62,323 bases of DNA from Candidatus Omnitrophota bacterium (GCA_016212005.1 JACRHP010000052.1:1-62323), one strand, 5' to 3'; shown: positions 24,206 to 33,484, numbered from the stretch's first letter. The notes: generated by a model from the sequence alone, not told the origin. Program-made: numbers and translations.

Positions 24206-25075
24206 ATGGACAAAAAATCATCAAAGCAGATCGGCAAGATCCTCAAGGAATCCGTCAACGCTTTTGTAGCCAACCCCGTTATCCTTTTTCCATTTATAAC
24301 AACGGCCTTTATCCAGTTACTTGTTCTGGAGGTCCTTTACTTCTCGGCACAGTTTCCTCTGGTCTATTTCTTCGGCCCTGTCATCAGCCGTTTCTATGGG
24401 GAAACGTATCTCCATTACCCGCAGCACTTGTTAATACTGCCCCAATGGCTGCAGACGTCCCAATACCTCATTTTCATCTTTATCAACGGTTTCCTGATCG
24501 CCGTCGCCATCGAGATCATTAAAAATATCAACCTCGGCAAGAAAACATCCTTCCCCGACGCCTTGCGCGTGACACTGCCGCAATACGTCCATGTGTGTAT
24601 CGCCGCCATCCTTTCGTTTGTTTTGTATTTCGGACTCGCGAACCTCCATGGCGCGGTCATCGCCAGGGCATTGCATATCCGCTCCCAGGGGGGGGTCTTT
24701 TACTGGATCAAGGCAGCCGTTGTCTACAGCGCCCCGTATATCAACCTCCTGATCGGGGTCCTGGTCACGGCCATTTTCGCCTTTGTCCTGCCAATCATCG
24801 TCATTGAACGAAAAAAGGTCTTTGCCGCCATTATTGAAAACTTCAAGCACATGAAAAGTTCTTTCGGGTTTATCTTTCCGATCGTTTTGGTGCCGACGCT
24901 TTTTTATATACCCATATTGCTTCTGCAGACCAATTTATCCGCGGTCGCCAGCCTGACATTTGAAGGGATAAGGCTTCTGTGCCTCGTCCTGGGGATATTC
25001 GTCATGGCACTGATTGACGCGACGGTTTATACCGCGGTCACAACCCATTACTTGTTAAAGAAAGAAAACTCATGA
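24206..25075 (+). CDS. Polytopic inner-membrane protein of unknown function
   Basis: 289 residues with about six hydrophobic helices (near 22-50, 90-108, 130-150, 178-208, 220-245, 250-275). Charged or amphipathic residues at both ends. It weakly resembles DUF4013/GlpQ-membrane-domain-type proteins (paired helices with NPVILFPF and SFGFIFPIVLVPTLFYIP), but I do not assign it. First gene of an operon ending in the two-component pair; ATGA-type overlap (4 bp) with the TPR gene suggests they work together at the membrane. Confidence 0.6.
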   Translation: MDKKSSKQIGKILKESVNAFVANPVILFPFITTAFIQLLVLEVLYFSAQFPLVYFFGPVISRFYGETYLHYPQHLLILPQWLQTSQYLIFIFINGFLIAVAIEIIKNINLGKKTSFPDALRVTLPQYVHVCIAAILSFVLYFGLANLHGAVIARALHIRSQGGVFYWIKAAVVYSAPYINLLIGVLVTAIFAFVLPIIVIERKKVFAAIIENFKHMKSSFGFIFPIVLVPTLFYIPILLLQTNLSAVASLTFEGIRLLCLVLGIFVMALIDATVYTAVTTHYLLKKENS

Positions 25076-25971
25076 AGAAACTTCTTCTGACATATCTGGC
25101 CGTTCTCAGCGGAGTTTTTATTGTCTTGTCCCTTTGGGGGTTAAACAGCGATTACGCGATCGAGCAGATGGCGTGGAAGACCCAGAAAGAATATTTTGAC
25201 ATCCTCAAAGACCCCAAGGTCATCCCCGAGCAGACCTTTAATAAAGTCATCGCTGGTTACGAGAAGGTCATCCAGCGTCACCCCGATTCCAGGATGGTCC
25301 CGGGGCTACGCTTCCTGGCCGCGCATGTTTATTACCTGAAGAAAGATTACGCGACCGCCCGCCAGAAGTTTGAGGAGATCATCAAGCTTTACCCCTCCAA
25401 CAATGAGCTCCATGCCGAATCTCTGGCCGCCATCGCGCACACCTATGAAGCTGAAAACAACTGGCCGCAGGCCCAAAAGGTCTATAACGGCATCTTCACG
25501 GAATTCCCCAAAACCCAAACAGGTATGGGTGTTCCTATTTATCTGGCCAGTTATTATAAGGGAAAAAATGATTATCAAAAAACCATGGAGGCTTACGAGC
25601 GCGCCATCCAGCACTACGCGCAACTGGCTTCACAGAACCCGGATTCGCCGGTTGAATTCAACGCCCTGCGGTATCTTTCCAATTGCTACCTGGAGCAAAA
25701 ACGCTGGAGGGAGGCCGTGGAGACGCTGGGCAAAGTCATGGTCAAATACGGCCGGGGCAATTACATGAACCTGCGCACGGCGGAAACGATCATCAAAACG
25801 ATCAACGCGGTTTCCATCTATCAAATCAAAGACTATGACCTTCCCATCCAGATATACCAAAATATCATCCAGCAAAACCCGGATCACCCTTTGAACGCTT
25901 ATTTCCAGAAAGTGATCGGCGCCCTGAACACTTTAAAAGCCAAGGCCGTTCAAGTTACACCGGTAAAATAA
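25072..25971 (+). CDS. Exported/anchored TPR-repeat protein
   Basis: 299 residues. A single N-terminal hydrophobic segment (about 5-24) without a lipobox, so a signal-anchor or signal peptide. Several TPR-like helical hairpins follow (YEKVIQRHPDSRMVPGLRFLA, ARQKFEEIIKLYPSNNELHAESL, AQKVYNGIFTEFPKTQTG, AYERAIQHYAQ, LPIQIYQNIIQQNPDHP). This is the layout of periplasmic scaffold proteins such as YbgF/BamD-like or exopolysaccharide-secretion TPR proteins. It overlaps the membrane protein gene by 4 bp. Role in secretion is inferred from context only. Confidence 0.7.
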   Translation: MKKLLLTYLAVLSGVFIVLSLWGLNSDYAIEQMAWKTQKEYFDILKDPKVIPEQTFNKVIAGYEKVIQRHPDSRMVPGLRFLAAHVYYLKKDYATARQKFEEIIKLYPSNNELHAESLAAIAHTYEAENNWPQAQKVYNGIFTEFPKTQTGMGVPIYLASYYKGKNDYQKTMEAYERAIQHYAQLASQNPDSPVEFNALRYLSNCYLEQKRWREAVETLGKVMVKYGRGNYMNLRTAETIIKTINAVSIYQIKDYDLPIQIYQNIIQQNPDHPLNAYFQKVIGALNTLKAKAVQVTPVK

Positions 25972-25990
25972 GAAGCGGGGTGGAAGCATC

Positions 25991-27286
25991 ATGGGCTTGT
26001 TCACCAAGACAGAGCAGGATGAAAACACGCAAGTTGAGGCGCTTCAGAAAGTTAATGAAATCTGCGCGCTTGTCACTACCGTCCTTAACGAACAGGATCT
26101 CCTCGAACAATCTCTCCAGCAGACCATGCGCCTTTTTGGGGCAACCCGGGCGTCCGTTTTTATCCTTGGCGAAAATGGTAAAGATCTGATCATGCGCTGC
26201 GCTTCAGGCATGCAGCGCGCCGAACAGGAAAAAATGGTCAAAAAAATGGGGGAGGGGATCGTCGGCCATGTCGCCAGACGCAAGCTTCCCATCGTGGTAG
26301 ACGACATCGAAAACGACGCCCGTTTCCACGATTTCAAGGCGCGTAAAAGCTACCGGACGCCTTCTTTCATATGCGCGCCTCTTATGATCAAAGACAAGCT
26401 GCTCGGTGTCGTCAATATCGCGGACAAAGGGTCGGGGTTATGTTTTACCCAAAACGAGATGCAGCTGCTCGATTTTCTTTCCACCCAGATCGCCCTCAAT
26501 TACCGCCGCATCGAACTTTATCAAAAGTTCAAGATCATGGTCCGGGAAACCCGGACACTCAAGGACCGTCTCGGCCAAAGCGACCAGGAGGCCAAAACCC
26601 TCAAAAAACAGGTCCACATCAATGAACGCCTCGCCACGATCGGTAAGTTGGCCGGAGGGATCGCCCATGAATTCAACAATCCGCTTGACGGCGTCATCCG
26701 CTACACGAACCTTTGTCTGGAACACACCAAAGATGACGAGGTTGTCCGCGGGTATCTTCTGGAAATCAAGCACGGCCTTAACCGCATGGCCAATATCGTG
26801 AAAAACCTGCTGGCGTGCTCGCGCAACGAATTCCAGCCGGGAGAACGTGTCAGTTTCCAACAAATACTGGAGCGTTCTCTGGCAAGCGTACATACCGAAG
26901 TTGAACATAAGAATATCAAAATCGAAAGAAAAATTGAAGAAAATATCCCGCCTCTCCGGGACCTGGGACTGGAACATATCCTGACGAATATACTCCGCAA
27001 CGCCGTCGAAGCCACCGGCCCCAGCGGAGGCAAAATTACTATTGAAGCTCAATGCCAGGAGAAACAACTTCAGATCAAGATCCGCGATACGGGTGCGGGT
27101 ATCCCCTCCGCGGAGATCGAAAAAATCTTTGAACCGTTTTACACAACCAAGGCCATGGACAAGGGCTGCGGCCTCGGCTTGACCATCGTCGCTGAAATCA
27201 TCAAAAGTTACGGCGGGAAAATCCGGGTCGAAAGCGAACCGGGCGACGGGACGCTGTTTCTGATTGCCTTACCTTTACAACAATGA
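25991..27286 (+). CDS. GAF-domain sensor histidine kinase, PrsK-like candidate
   Basis: 431 residues, no TM helices, so cytoplasmic. GAF domain about 25-185, a short coiled linker, then a HisKA domain with AGGIAHEFNNPLDGV (phospho-His about 226) and a HATPase domain: N-box ILRNAVEATG, G1 RDTGAGIP, FEPFYTTK, G2 GCGLGLTI. It overlaps the response regulator gene by 4 bp, so the two form a cognate pair. A GAF kinase plus NtrC-type regulator next to PEP-CTERM genes recalls the PrsK/PrsR pairs of exosortase loci; the assignment rests on context, and PrsK proper is larger and membrane-bound. Confidence 0.85.
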   Translation: MGLFTKTEQDENTQVEALQKVNEICALVTTVLNEQDLLEQSLQQTMRLFGATRASVFILGENGKDLIMRCASGMQRAEQEKMVKKMGEGIVGHVARRKLPIVVDDIENDARFHDFKARKSYRTPSFICAPLMIKDKLLGVVNIADKGSGLCFTQNEMQLLDFLSTQIALNYRRIELYQKFKIMVRETRTLKDRLGQSDQEAKTLKKQVHINERLATIGKLAGGIAHEFNNPLDGVIRYTNLCLEHTKDDEVVRGYLLEIKHGLNRMANIVKNLLACSRNEFQPGERVSFQQILERSLASVHTEVEHKNIKIERKIEENIPPLRDLGLEHILTNILRNAVEATGPSGGKITIEAQCQEKQLQIKIRDTGAGIPSAEIEKIFEPFYTTKAMDKGCGLGLTIVAEIIKSYGGKIRVESEPGDGTLFLIALPLQQ

Positions 27287-28680
27287 TCATGTCCCAGGAA
27301 TCCGAAAAAGCCGTACAGATCCTCATCGTGGATGATGAACCGCTCATCCGCAAATCCCTCTATGAGATTCTGCGCATCGAGGGCTACCGGGTCCAGATGG
27401 CCGGAAGCGGGGAGGAGGCCTCTGGTATTCTCTCCAAAAACGACATCAATATTGTCGTCACTGACATGCAACTCCCTAAAATGAACGGGATTGAACTCCT
27501 GGAAACCATCAAAAAAAGGTCACCGCACACCGAAGTCATCCTGGTGACTGGTTACGGCACCATTGAATCCGCTGTCGCGGCCATGAAAAAAGGGGCGTTT
27601 GACTACATCACCAAGCCCATCAACGACAACGAAATCAAAATTATTATCCAGAAACTCATTGAAAAAAAGAAACTCCTGGACGAAAACGCGCAGCTCAAAC
27701 AGATCATCGCCAAAGAACGGCGCAGCCGTTTCTGCGACCTCATTGGCGCCAGCTCCCGTATCCAGGAGGTTTATCACATCATCGATTCGGTCGCCAGCAG
27801 CAACGCCACGATTCTGGTCACAGGGGAAAGCGGGACAGGCAAGGGGCTTGTCGCGCGTGCCATCCACCAAGCGGACCAGACCCGCAAGGATAAACCTTTT
27901 GTGGAGATCAGCTGCGGGGCCCTGACCGAAACGCTCCTGGAGAGCGAACTGTTCGGCCATGTCAAAGGGGCTTTTACCGGCGCCATCAAAGACAAGGAGG
28001 GCCGGTTTGAATATGCCCAGGGCGGCACTATTTTTCTGGATGAAATCGACGCGTTTTCACCGGCCCTGCAGGTCAAACTACTGCGTGTTCTGCAAGAAGG
28101 ATTGTTTGAGCGGGTGGGGGACAACACGCCTCGACGGGCGAATACGCGGATCATCGTCGCCACCAATCAGAATCTTACTGATCTTGTTGAAAATGGAAAA
28201 TTCCGGGAAGACCTTTATTACCGTATCAATGTCATCTGTATCCATGTCCCGCCGCTACGCGAACGTAAAGACGACATCCCGCTTCTGACGGATCATTTCC
28301 TCAAAAAACACTGTGGGACCAACGGCAAAAAAAATACCGGGTTTTCCAACGAAGTGGAAAAGATGTTCCTGGATTACGACTGGCCGGGGAATATCCGGGA
28401 ACTGGAAAATGCCGTCGAAGGCGCCATTATCATGGCCAGGACGGCCGTCATCAACAAATCAGACGTGCCTAATTTCGCGAAATTCTCGTCCCTTTCCGCC
28501 AAAAAGTCCCAAGAACGGAATCTCAAAAAAGCCGTAGAAGAGCCGGAGAAGGAACATATCATCGCCATCTTGAAAGACTGCAGCTGGAACCGCAATAAAG
28601 CGGCCGCGTCTCTGGGGGTCAACCGGACGACCTTGTATAATAAAATGAAGAAATACAATATCAACGAGGAAACGATCTAA
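27283..28680 (+). CDS. sigma54-dependent response regulator (NtrC family), PrsR-like candidate
   Basis: 465 residues. Receiver domain 1-125 with ILIVDDEP and phospho-acceptor Asp in VVTDMQLPKMNG (about 61), K in ITKPI. AAA+ domain about 150-390 with Walker A GESGTGKG, the sigma54-contact loop GAFTGA, Walker B IFLDEIDAF, and an R-finger region. A Fis-type HTH ends the protein (WNRNKAAASLGVNRTTLYNKMKKY). With GAFTGA intact it should open sigma54 promoters, and a perfect one lies at 20397-20412. Phosphorylation by the overlapping kinase would couple a cytoplasmic GAF signal to PEP-CTERM gene expression. Confidence 0.92.
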   Translation: MIMSQESEKAVQILIVDDEPLIRKSLYEILRIEGYRVQMAGSGEEASGILSKNDINIVVTDMQLPKMNGIELLETIKKRSPHTEVILVTGYGTIESAVAAMKKGAFDYITKPINDNEIKIIIQKLIEKKKLLDENAQLKQIIAKERRSRFCDLIGASSRIQEVYHIIDSVASSNATILVTGESGTGKGLVARAIHQADQTRKDKPFVEISCGALTETLLESELFGHVKGAFTGAIKDKEGRFEYAQGGTIFLDEIDAFSPALQVKLLRVLQEGLFERVGDNTPRRANTRIIVATNQNLTDLVENGKFREDLYYRINVICIHVPPLRERKDDIPLLTDHFLKKHCGTNGKKNTGFSNEVEKMFLDYDWPGNIRELENAVEGAIIMARTAVINKSDVPNFAKFSSLSAKKSQERNLKKAVEEPEKEHIIAILKDCSWNRNKAAASLGVNRTTLYNKMKKYNINEETI

Positions 28681-28707
28681 ACTCCAGCCAACCGGACACC
28701 CCGCGAC

Positions 28708-29751
28708 ATGAACACGGAAAATTCAAGACAAATTGCGCTTAAGCTCATCAATAAAGAAAAGTGGTGGGATATTTTGTCGCGCTTTATTGATGTGCTGCGT
28801 ATCAACATATTTATCGTGGATAACAAAGGGGTGATCATCTTGCCTCCGGAGGAGGGAAAATACGGTGGCCGGCTTTTAACAGACCCCTCATTAGGGTTCC
28901 AGGCCCAGCAAGACAGTTCCGAATTCCTCAAAAAATTCGATCCTTACGGCGGCGGCTTGTACCTGGAATACGTCAGCCCTTTAAAACTCCACCAGTTTGC
29001 CATACCGCTTAATGTCCATAATAACGGCGGCCAGCCCATCGGGTACATGATTGTCGGACCAGTCATTCTCAACAAACGCCCGGAAACCGCCGAATACGAA
29101 ACCATCGCCCGCGGCCACAAGATCCCCTTGGAACAGGTCACAAACGAAATCAACGACCTGCGGATCGTTTCCAACGTCATGATGAATTCCATCCTGGACC
29201 TTTTATATGAAATCGTTAAAAATAACATTGAATTAAGCGGTATCAAGCTGGCCATCTATGAACGCGCGGAAGGTAAAGACAGTTTCCCGTTCCCGGCCTC
29301 GATTAAACATGCGGCGAAAGACCTTTTCTCAACCGTTTGTCTGGATGAGTTACTGGTGACCCTCCTGGATGTGGCCTTAAAAATGACCAATACAGAGTGC
29401 GGGTCAATTTTAATCGTTGACCCGGAAAAACAGGGTGATCTCACCATTAAAGTCTCCCGCGGATTACCCCAGGAAAGGGTCAAGGACACACGAATAAGGG
29501 TCGGAGAGGGGATTGCCGGCCTGGCGGCCCTCGAACAAAGGCCATTTATTATCCATGGTCAAGAAGGAGACAACCGGATTAAACATCTCTTAAAACGCCC
29601 TGAAATCCAGCATTCACTGGTCATGCCTTTGAAAGGCAAACGTCGCGTTCTAGGCGTCCTAAGTCTGCATACCCGCCAACCCCAATGCAGCATTGAAAAT
29701 AACCTGGAAAATCTGGAGTATCTTTCCAATTTACTTTCATCCGTTGTTTAA
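28708..29751 (+). CDS. PocR-domain plus GAF-domain sensor protein
   Basis: 347 residues. Residues about 10-180 resemble the PocR ligand-binding module (WWDILSRFIDVLRINIFIVDN, FAIPLNVHNNGGQPIGYMIVGPVI). A GAF domain follows (about 195-345; GSILIVDPEKQGDLTIKVSRG, VGEGIAGLAALEQRPFII). There is no output domain, so it probably acts by protein contact, plausibly on the upstream kinase/regulator pair, 27 bp away. PocR-like domains are proposed to bind small hydrocarbon derivatives. The ligand here is unknown. Confidence 0.78.
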   Translation: MNTENSRQIALKLINKEKWWDILSRFIDVLRINIFIVDNKGVIILPPEEGKYGGRLLTDPSLGFQAQQDSSEFLKKFDPYGGGLYLEYVSPLKLHQFAIPLNVHNNGGQPIGYMIVGPVILNKRPETAEYETIARGHKIPLEQVTNEINDLRIVSNVMMNSILDLLYEIVKNNIELSGIKLAIYERAEGKDSFPFPASIKHAAKDLFSTVCLDELLVTLLDVALKMTNTECGSILIVDPEKQGDLTIKVSRGLPQERVKDTRIRVGEGIAGLAALEQRPFIIHGQEGDNRIKHLLKRPEIQHSLVMPLKGKRRVLGVLSLHTRQPQCSIENNLENLEYLSNLLSSVV

Positions 29752-29764
29752 TCCCAGAAAAATC

Positions 29765-29793
29765 TTTACATCAAAGGTTTAGCAATTTATAAT
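29765..29793 (+). promoter_or_regulatory. sigma70 promoter of the UPF0251 gene
   Basis: TTTACA (29765-29770), a 17-bp spacer and a consensus TATAAT (29788-29793). The last base of -10 is the first base of the upstream palindrome. Confidence 0.8.
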
Positions 29794-29840
29794 GAGCATA
29801 TGCTCATAGCAATAGTCATGTTATTGTGAGCATATGCTCA
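29793..29840. promoter_or_regulatory. Two identical palindromic operators
   Basis: TGAGCATATGCTCA, a perfect 14-bp palindrome, occurs at 29793-29806 and 29827-29840, 34 bp apart. One copy abuts -10 and the other lies in the leader. Probable autoregulatory sites for the HTH protein encoded immediately downstream. Confidence 0.75.
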
Positions 29841-29870
29841 TTAAATCATGACGTTTCAATTTTTCCCGAT

Positions 29871-30311
29871 ATGCGTAAAGGCCGCCGAAAAAAAGTCCGA
29901 TACATCCAAAAAATGCCCAAAACGGCCCAATTTAGCCCGCGCGGAAACCCGGGACGACCGGACGAAGCCGAGCTGAACATTGACCATTATGAAGCTATCA
30001 AACTGGCTGACCACCAGGGCTACAATCAAACCGAAGGTGCCAACGCCATGGGCGTATCAAGGCCGACATTTGGCCGGATATTGCGCGAAGGCCGTAAAAT
30101 CGTGGCTGACGCCCTAGCAAACGGCAAAATAATCCGCATCCGCACTGGAGATGTACAGGTGGGGATCCACCACAAAATCCTGCCGCATAAAAATACACTT
30201 ACAGCCCAAAATGTAATCACAAAACAAAAAGAAGAGGCCGTTCGCGGCAAAATGTTTAAATTCCGGCACAATGCAGCTGGAACCCAAACAACCCCGCTCA
30301 ATCACTCCTGA
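29871..30311 (+). CDS. UPF0251/DUF134-family HTH DNA-binding protein
   Basis: 146 residues from ATG 29871; the track's GTG 29826 lies in the second operator palindrome. The family signature is seen in RKGRRKKVRYIQKMP, FSPRGNP, then LNIDHYEAIKLADHQGYNQTEGANAMGVSRPTFGRIL, a sigma-region-4-like helix-turn-helix. The C-terminal 50 residues are variable and basic. The family is widespread, often next to metal-cofactor genes; function is not established. Here it precedes a molybdenum hydroxylase cluster on the opposite strand, so it could be its regulator. No ribosome site is obvious. Confidence 0.8.
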   Translation: MRKGRRKKVRYIQKMPKTAQFSPRGNPGRPDEAELNIDHYEAIKLADHQGYNQTEGANAMGVSRPTFGRILREGRKIVADALANGKIIRIRTGDVQVGIHHKILPHKNTLTAQNVITKQKEEAVRGKMFKFRHNAAGTQTTPLNHS

Positions 30312-30612
30312 TTTTCCTTCTTTCATACGACTTCCTATAATACATATTATGTTAACTACTACAATACAAGAAAACAACATTTAACACATTAATATGCTTA
30401 TGGTTAGCATAAACATGGGAAGCCCTGTTAAAAACAGTGCGTAATCTTACTCAAAACATTGTGAAATATTAAAAAGTGGCAGGTTTTGGCCATAATCTGG
30501 CATTTAAATGAATATTCCGCCAAATTATACCCAAAATGGGGTATTAGACAAGACATGCAAGAAAAAGGCATCGAAAGATTCGGAACGCATCGGCATTGAG
30601 CCTCTCTTCTTT
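30312..30612. other. Intergenic region between convergent genes
   Basis: 301 bp of A+T-rich sequence. I see imperfect dyads (TATGCT/AGCATA near 30394-30412; ATACCC/GGGTAT at 30527-30544) but no convincing terminator, promoter or gene. The first half-dyad resembles part of the UPF0251 operator core, which could be chance. Confidence 0.4.
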
Positions 30613-31023
30613 CTAAAACTGAATTTTCTCCGGGGTTTTCTGGTGGGGTGTCATGGCCTCAACCGCATCAATCTTAATCTCAGCCAAGATAAAATTAGGA
30701 TCCTGGGGAGCACCGAAATACTGCTTTAACATGGGGATATTTTCCCAAAGGATTGTTTTTTTCTCAATATCCGTGGTAATTTGGGCTTGGCCGGCGATGC
30801 GGCAATACCACATTTTCCGGTCTACAAAACATAATTCAACCCTGGGGTTCTTCCGGATATGTTCAATGCTGCGGGATCGTGCCAACAGAGCCACAAGGAT
30901 TTCCCCAGTATCTTCCACTAAATAAGGCATCATGGGCCGCACGCGGGGCTGATTCCCCTCCACCGTAGCCAAATACCCAAACCCGGCATCCCGGATCAAA
31001 TCAATCGCTTCCTCTTTGTTCAT
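30613..31023 (-). CDS. Pyridoxamine 5'-phosphate oxidase-like (PNPOx split-barrel) protein
   Basis: 136 residues. A single FMN-binding split-barrel domain with GYLATVEGNQPRVRPM, IEHIRKNPRVELCFVDRK and ARIAG-like CRIAGQAQI. Short stand-alone members usually bind FMN, F420 or haem and act as oxidoreductases on small substrates; they are not vitamin B6 oxidases proper. Last gene on the minus strand after XdhC, 33 bp downstream. Substrate unknown. Confidence 0.8.
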   Translation of the reverse strand: MNKEEAIDLIRDAGFGYLATVEGNQPRVRPMMPYLVEDTGEILVALLARSRSIEHIRKNPRVELCFVDRKMWYCRIAGQAQITTDIEKKTILWENIPMLKQYFGAPQDPNFILAEIKIDAVEAMTPHQKTPEKIQF

Positions 31024-31056
31024 GTAATCCCCTTTCTACTGACTATGACCAACCTC

Positions 31057-31866
31057 TTATTCAGCCTTTTCCCTAAAAAATTTATCCGTCCCCAAGAAAT
31101 TCTGGTTTCGCACCGCCACCATCTCTGCCGCGATAGAAACGGCAATTTCTTCCGGTGTCTGGGCTCCGATATCTACACCGGCCGGAATTCTCACCAAATT
31201 AAGTCTATGTTGAGGAACTCCCATCTTCCTTAAGCGGCCAAAAAACTTAACCCGTTTGGCCTTGCTGGAAATGACCCCCAGATAACCCGTATCCTTGCCA
31301 ATAGCCACCTTTAAACACTCAAAATCAAATTCGTTCCCCTGCGTCACGATCATGACATATGTATCCCCATCAATCTTTATCTTGGATAGTTGGGCAGCGT
31401 GCGGGCCGACCATAATCCTGTCCACATAAGGAAACCGCCTGGGGTTCGCGAACTCTTTGCGGTTGTCAATAATGGTCACTCTGAAATTAAGTATCTTGGC
31501 AATGGCAGAGAGCGGCAAAGCGATATGCCCGGCTCCGCAGATAACCATATGCTTGGCCTTCTTGATCGGATCTATAAAAACCTTGATCTGGCCGCCGCAA
31601 ACCGATTGGCCCTCCCTGCCAAAATAATCATAAATTACCAAAGAAGGCTTGCCTGACTTGAGCGCCTTCAGACACTCTGCCTGCACGGCCTTTTCGTTAC
31701 GCCCCCCTCCAATCGAGCCCCAAATGGTACCATCCTTCAAGACAATCATTTTAGCCCCGGCCTTACGAGGAGTCCCCTTGACGGTCGACTCGACAATGGT
31801 GGCCAGCACATACCCATGCCCTTGATCGGTCGCCGCCAAGGCTTTTATTAATAATTCATGGTCCAT
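31057..31866 (-). CDS. xdhC: XdhC/CoxI-family molybdenum hydroxylase maturation factor
   Basis: 269 residues. N-terminal XdhC_CoxI part with VESTVKGTPRKAGAKMIV and GGRNEKAV. C-terminal Rossmann-like part (about 108 onward: HMVICGAGHIALPLSAIAK) with late VRIPAGVDIGAQTPEEIAVSI, the hallmark of the family. XdhC binds molybdenum cofactor, promotes its sulfuration and inserts it into xanthine-dehydrogenase-family enzymes. The hydroxylase subunits lie 2-6 kb upstream on the same strand and a MocA-like enzyme is between. It starts 2 bp after the cyclophilin stop. Confidence 0.9.
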   Translation of the reverse strand: MDHELLIKALAATDQGHGYVLATIVESTVKGTPRKAGAKMIVLKDGTIWGSIGGGRNEKAVQAECLKALKSGKPSLVIYDYFGREGQSVCGGQIKVFIDPIKKAKHMVICGAGHIALPLSAIAKILNFRVTIIDNRKEFANPRRFPYVDRIMVGPHAAQLSKIKIDGDTYVMIVTQGNEFDFECLKVAIGKDTGYLGVISSKAKRVKFFGRLRKMGVPQHRLNLVRIPAGVDIGAQTPEEIAVSIAAEMVAVRNQNFLGTDKFFREKAE

Positions 31867-31868
31867 CT

Positions 31869-32435
31869 TTATTTAATATACGCGCGAAGGATTTTCTGGT
31901 CTTCGACAGGGCGGTCGCCGGCCCTGGTTTTTGTGGCCTCAATTTTTTGTACCACATCATAACCGCTTATGACTTTACCGAAAATAGTATGGTGCCCGTT
32001 AAGCCACGGGGTCGGGACGGTTGTAATAAAGAATTGACTGCCGTTGGTGTTCGGCCCGGCGTTAGCCATGGCCAGAAGCCCTGGCGTATCAAAGCTCACG
32101 CTTTTTGAAATCTCATCATTGAATTTACCGCCCCAGAAACTCTCCCCGCCCCTTCCTGTTGCGGTTGGGTCCCCTCCCTGGAGCATAAACCCTTTGATAA
32201 CCCTGTGAAAAACGGTGCCGTCGTAATATCCTTTTCTCACGAGACCAATCATATTTTCACATGTTTTGGGAGCCACCGCAGGCCAGAGCTCCAGCTCAAT
32301 GTTCCCCTGGTTTGTCTCTAATACAATGATCGCAGAGACGGATGGCTCATCCGCGTGAGAAGCACGGACGAAAGAAACTACAAAAGGGCAAAAAACCACC
32401 GCCCCCATGACGCTCCCTAAAACCCATTTATCCAT
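31869..32435 (-). CDS. Exported cyclophilin-type peptidyl-prolyl isomerase
   Basis: 188 residues from ATG 32435, which has AAGGAGGAG upstream; the track ORF extends into the neighbouring gene's frame. An N-terminal signal segment (VLGSVMGAVVFCPFVVSFV) precedes a complete bacterial cyclophilin: FHRVIKGFMLQGGDPT, GLLAMANAGPNTNGSQFFIT, WLNGHHTIFGKV. It catalyses cis-trans isomerisation of prolyl bonds, probably in the periplasm. It overlaps the upstream coiled-coil gene by 8 bp. Confidence 0.92.
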   Translation of the reverse strand: MDKWVLGSVMGAVVFCPFVVSFVRASHADEPSVSAIIVLETNQGNIELELWPAVAPKTCENMIGLVRKGYYDGTVFHRVIKGFMLQGGDPTATGRGGESFWGGKFNDEISKSVSFDTPGLLAMANAGPNTNGSQFFITTVPTPWLNGHHTIFGKVISGYDVVQKIEATKTRAGDRPVEDQKILRAYIK

Positions 32436-33426
32436 TAGTTTCTCCTCCTTTTTGTTCATCTTTATTGGTTGCCGGGGGATCAATTGTCTCTGGCACAGGC
32501 GGCGCGGTCGTATCAGAAATTTTGGGCTCTTCGACTTTAGATTCCACCGGGGTGGCAAGCGGCGGCAAGATCGGATCAGGTGCTTTAACTTGCGAATCGT
32601 GCGCCGCAGGCGGAGCGTCAACCGCCGGACCCGGCTTGGCTTCCAAACGTTTTACCAGACCGGCAAGCTCATCATCCTTGACCAATAAGGCCTTCTCCAT
32701 CTTTGTTATTTTTTCTTCCAGCTGGTCGACCCGCTTTTTATAACTTTCCGCCTCCGCGCGGGCACCGTTTAATTCGACCTGTATGATGCGAGACTTATCC
32801 TTGGTATCTTTAAGCTCCTTCTCCAGGATGTCTTTGAGTTTATTAAACTCCTTACGGTTATTCAATTCGGTCTGAAGGAGCTCTTCATTCTTTGCAAGTA
32901 CCGCACTTTTCTCCTGAAAGATTTTGTCCAGCCGTGCATACTTTTCTTTCCACTCCTCCAGGCGTGCGGTCAAATCGATTTCCTGTTCAATGCGTTCTTC
33001 TTCTTCGGCCGGCAATTGAGCTTGTTGCGCAGCTGATTTCTCAACGGGTGTTGCTGCGGCCAGGCTTTGGCGGGTTTGCTCGTCCAAGAAATTCTTTAAA
33101 GTAGCTAAAGGTACCCCTTCACGCACCTGCGTTCCTGCGCCCTGCAGGGACGCAGGATCCTTCTTTCGCGGCATCAAACGGGCAAAAAAATTCTTTGAAA
33201 CGGGGGGCTTGGCGACTTCCTCCCTGGAAACAACCTGGGCTTTCTTCTCTTTCTTTTTTGTCGGTAATGGAAAAGCTGGCGGGCTGCCTTCAACGGGTTG
33301 CGCCTCCGGTTCAAATCCCAGGTCACGCAAAGGAAGGCCGGCGGAGTGTTCTTCACGCCGAAGCAGAAAAAAAACAGCGATAACCCCTGCCACAGAAACC
33401 CCGACTAATACCAAAAATACTGACAC
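32428..33426 (-). CDS. Membrane-anchored coiled-coil protein
   Basis: 332 residues. One N-terminal TM helix (about 3-22) followed by RRE, then a Pro/Lys-rich linker (about 35-130). A long coiled coil spans about 140-265 (LTARLEEWKEKYARLDKIF, RVDQLEEKITKMEKAL), and a Pro/Ala-rich tail ends the protein. I recognise no domain. The layout suggests a cytoplasmic or periplasmic spacer protein. Translationally coupled to the cyclophilin gene (8-bp overlap). Confidence 0.65.
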   Translation of the reverse strand: MSVFLVLVGVSVAGVIAVFFLLRREEHSAGLPLRDLGFEPEAQPVEGSPPAFPLPTKKKEKKAQVVSREEVAKPPVSKNFFARLMPRKKDPASLQGAGTQVREGVPLATLKNFLDEQTRQSLAAATPVEKSAAQQAQLPAEEEERIEQEIDLTARLEEWKEKYARLDKIFQEKSAVLAKNEELLQTELNNRKEFNKLKDILEKELKDTKDKSRIIQVELNGARAEAESYKKRVDQLEEKITKMEKALLVKDDELAGLVKRLEAKPGPAVDAPPAAHDSQVKAPDPILPPLATPVESKVEEPKISDTTAPPVPETIDPPATNKDEQKGGETNG

Positions 33427-33484
33427 GATACTCCTATTCTAGGGAACAGTTAAATATTCGTTGGTGACATCACCGTAATTGCGC

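Noticed and set aside
24431-24850. 139-aa minus-strand ORF
   Set aside because: Shadow of the polytopic membrane protein; composition (Asp/Gly-rich) is typical of antisense frames.
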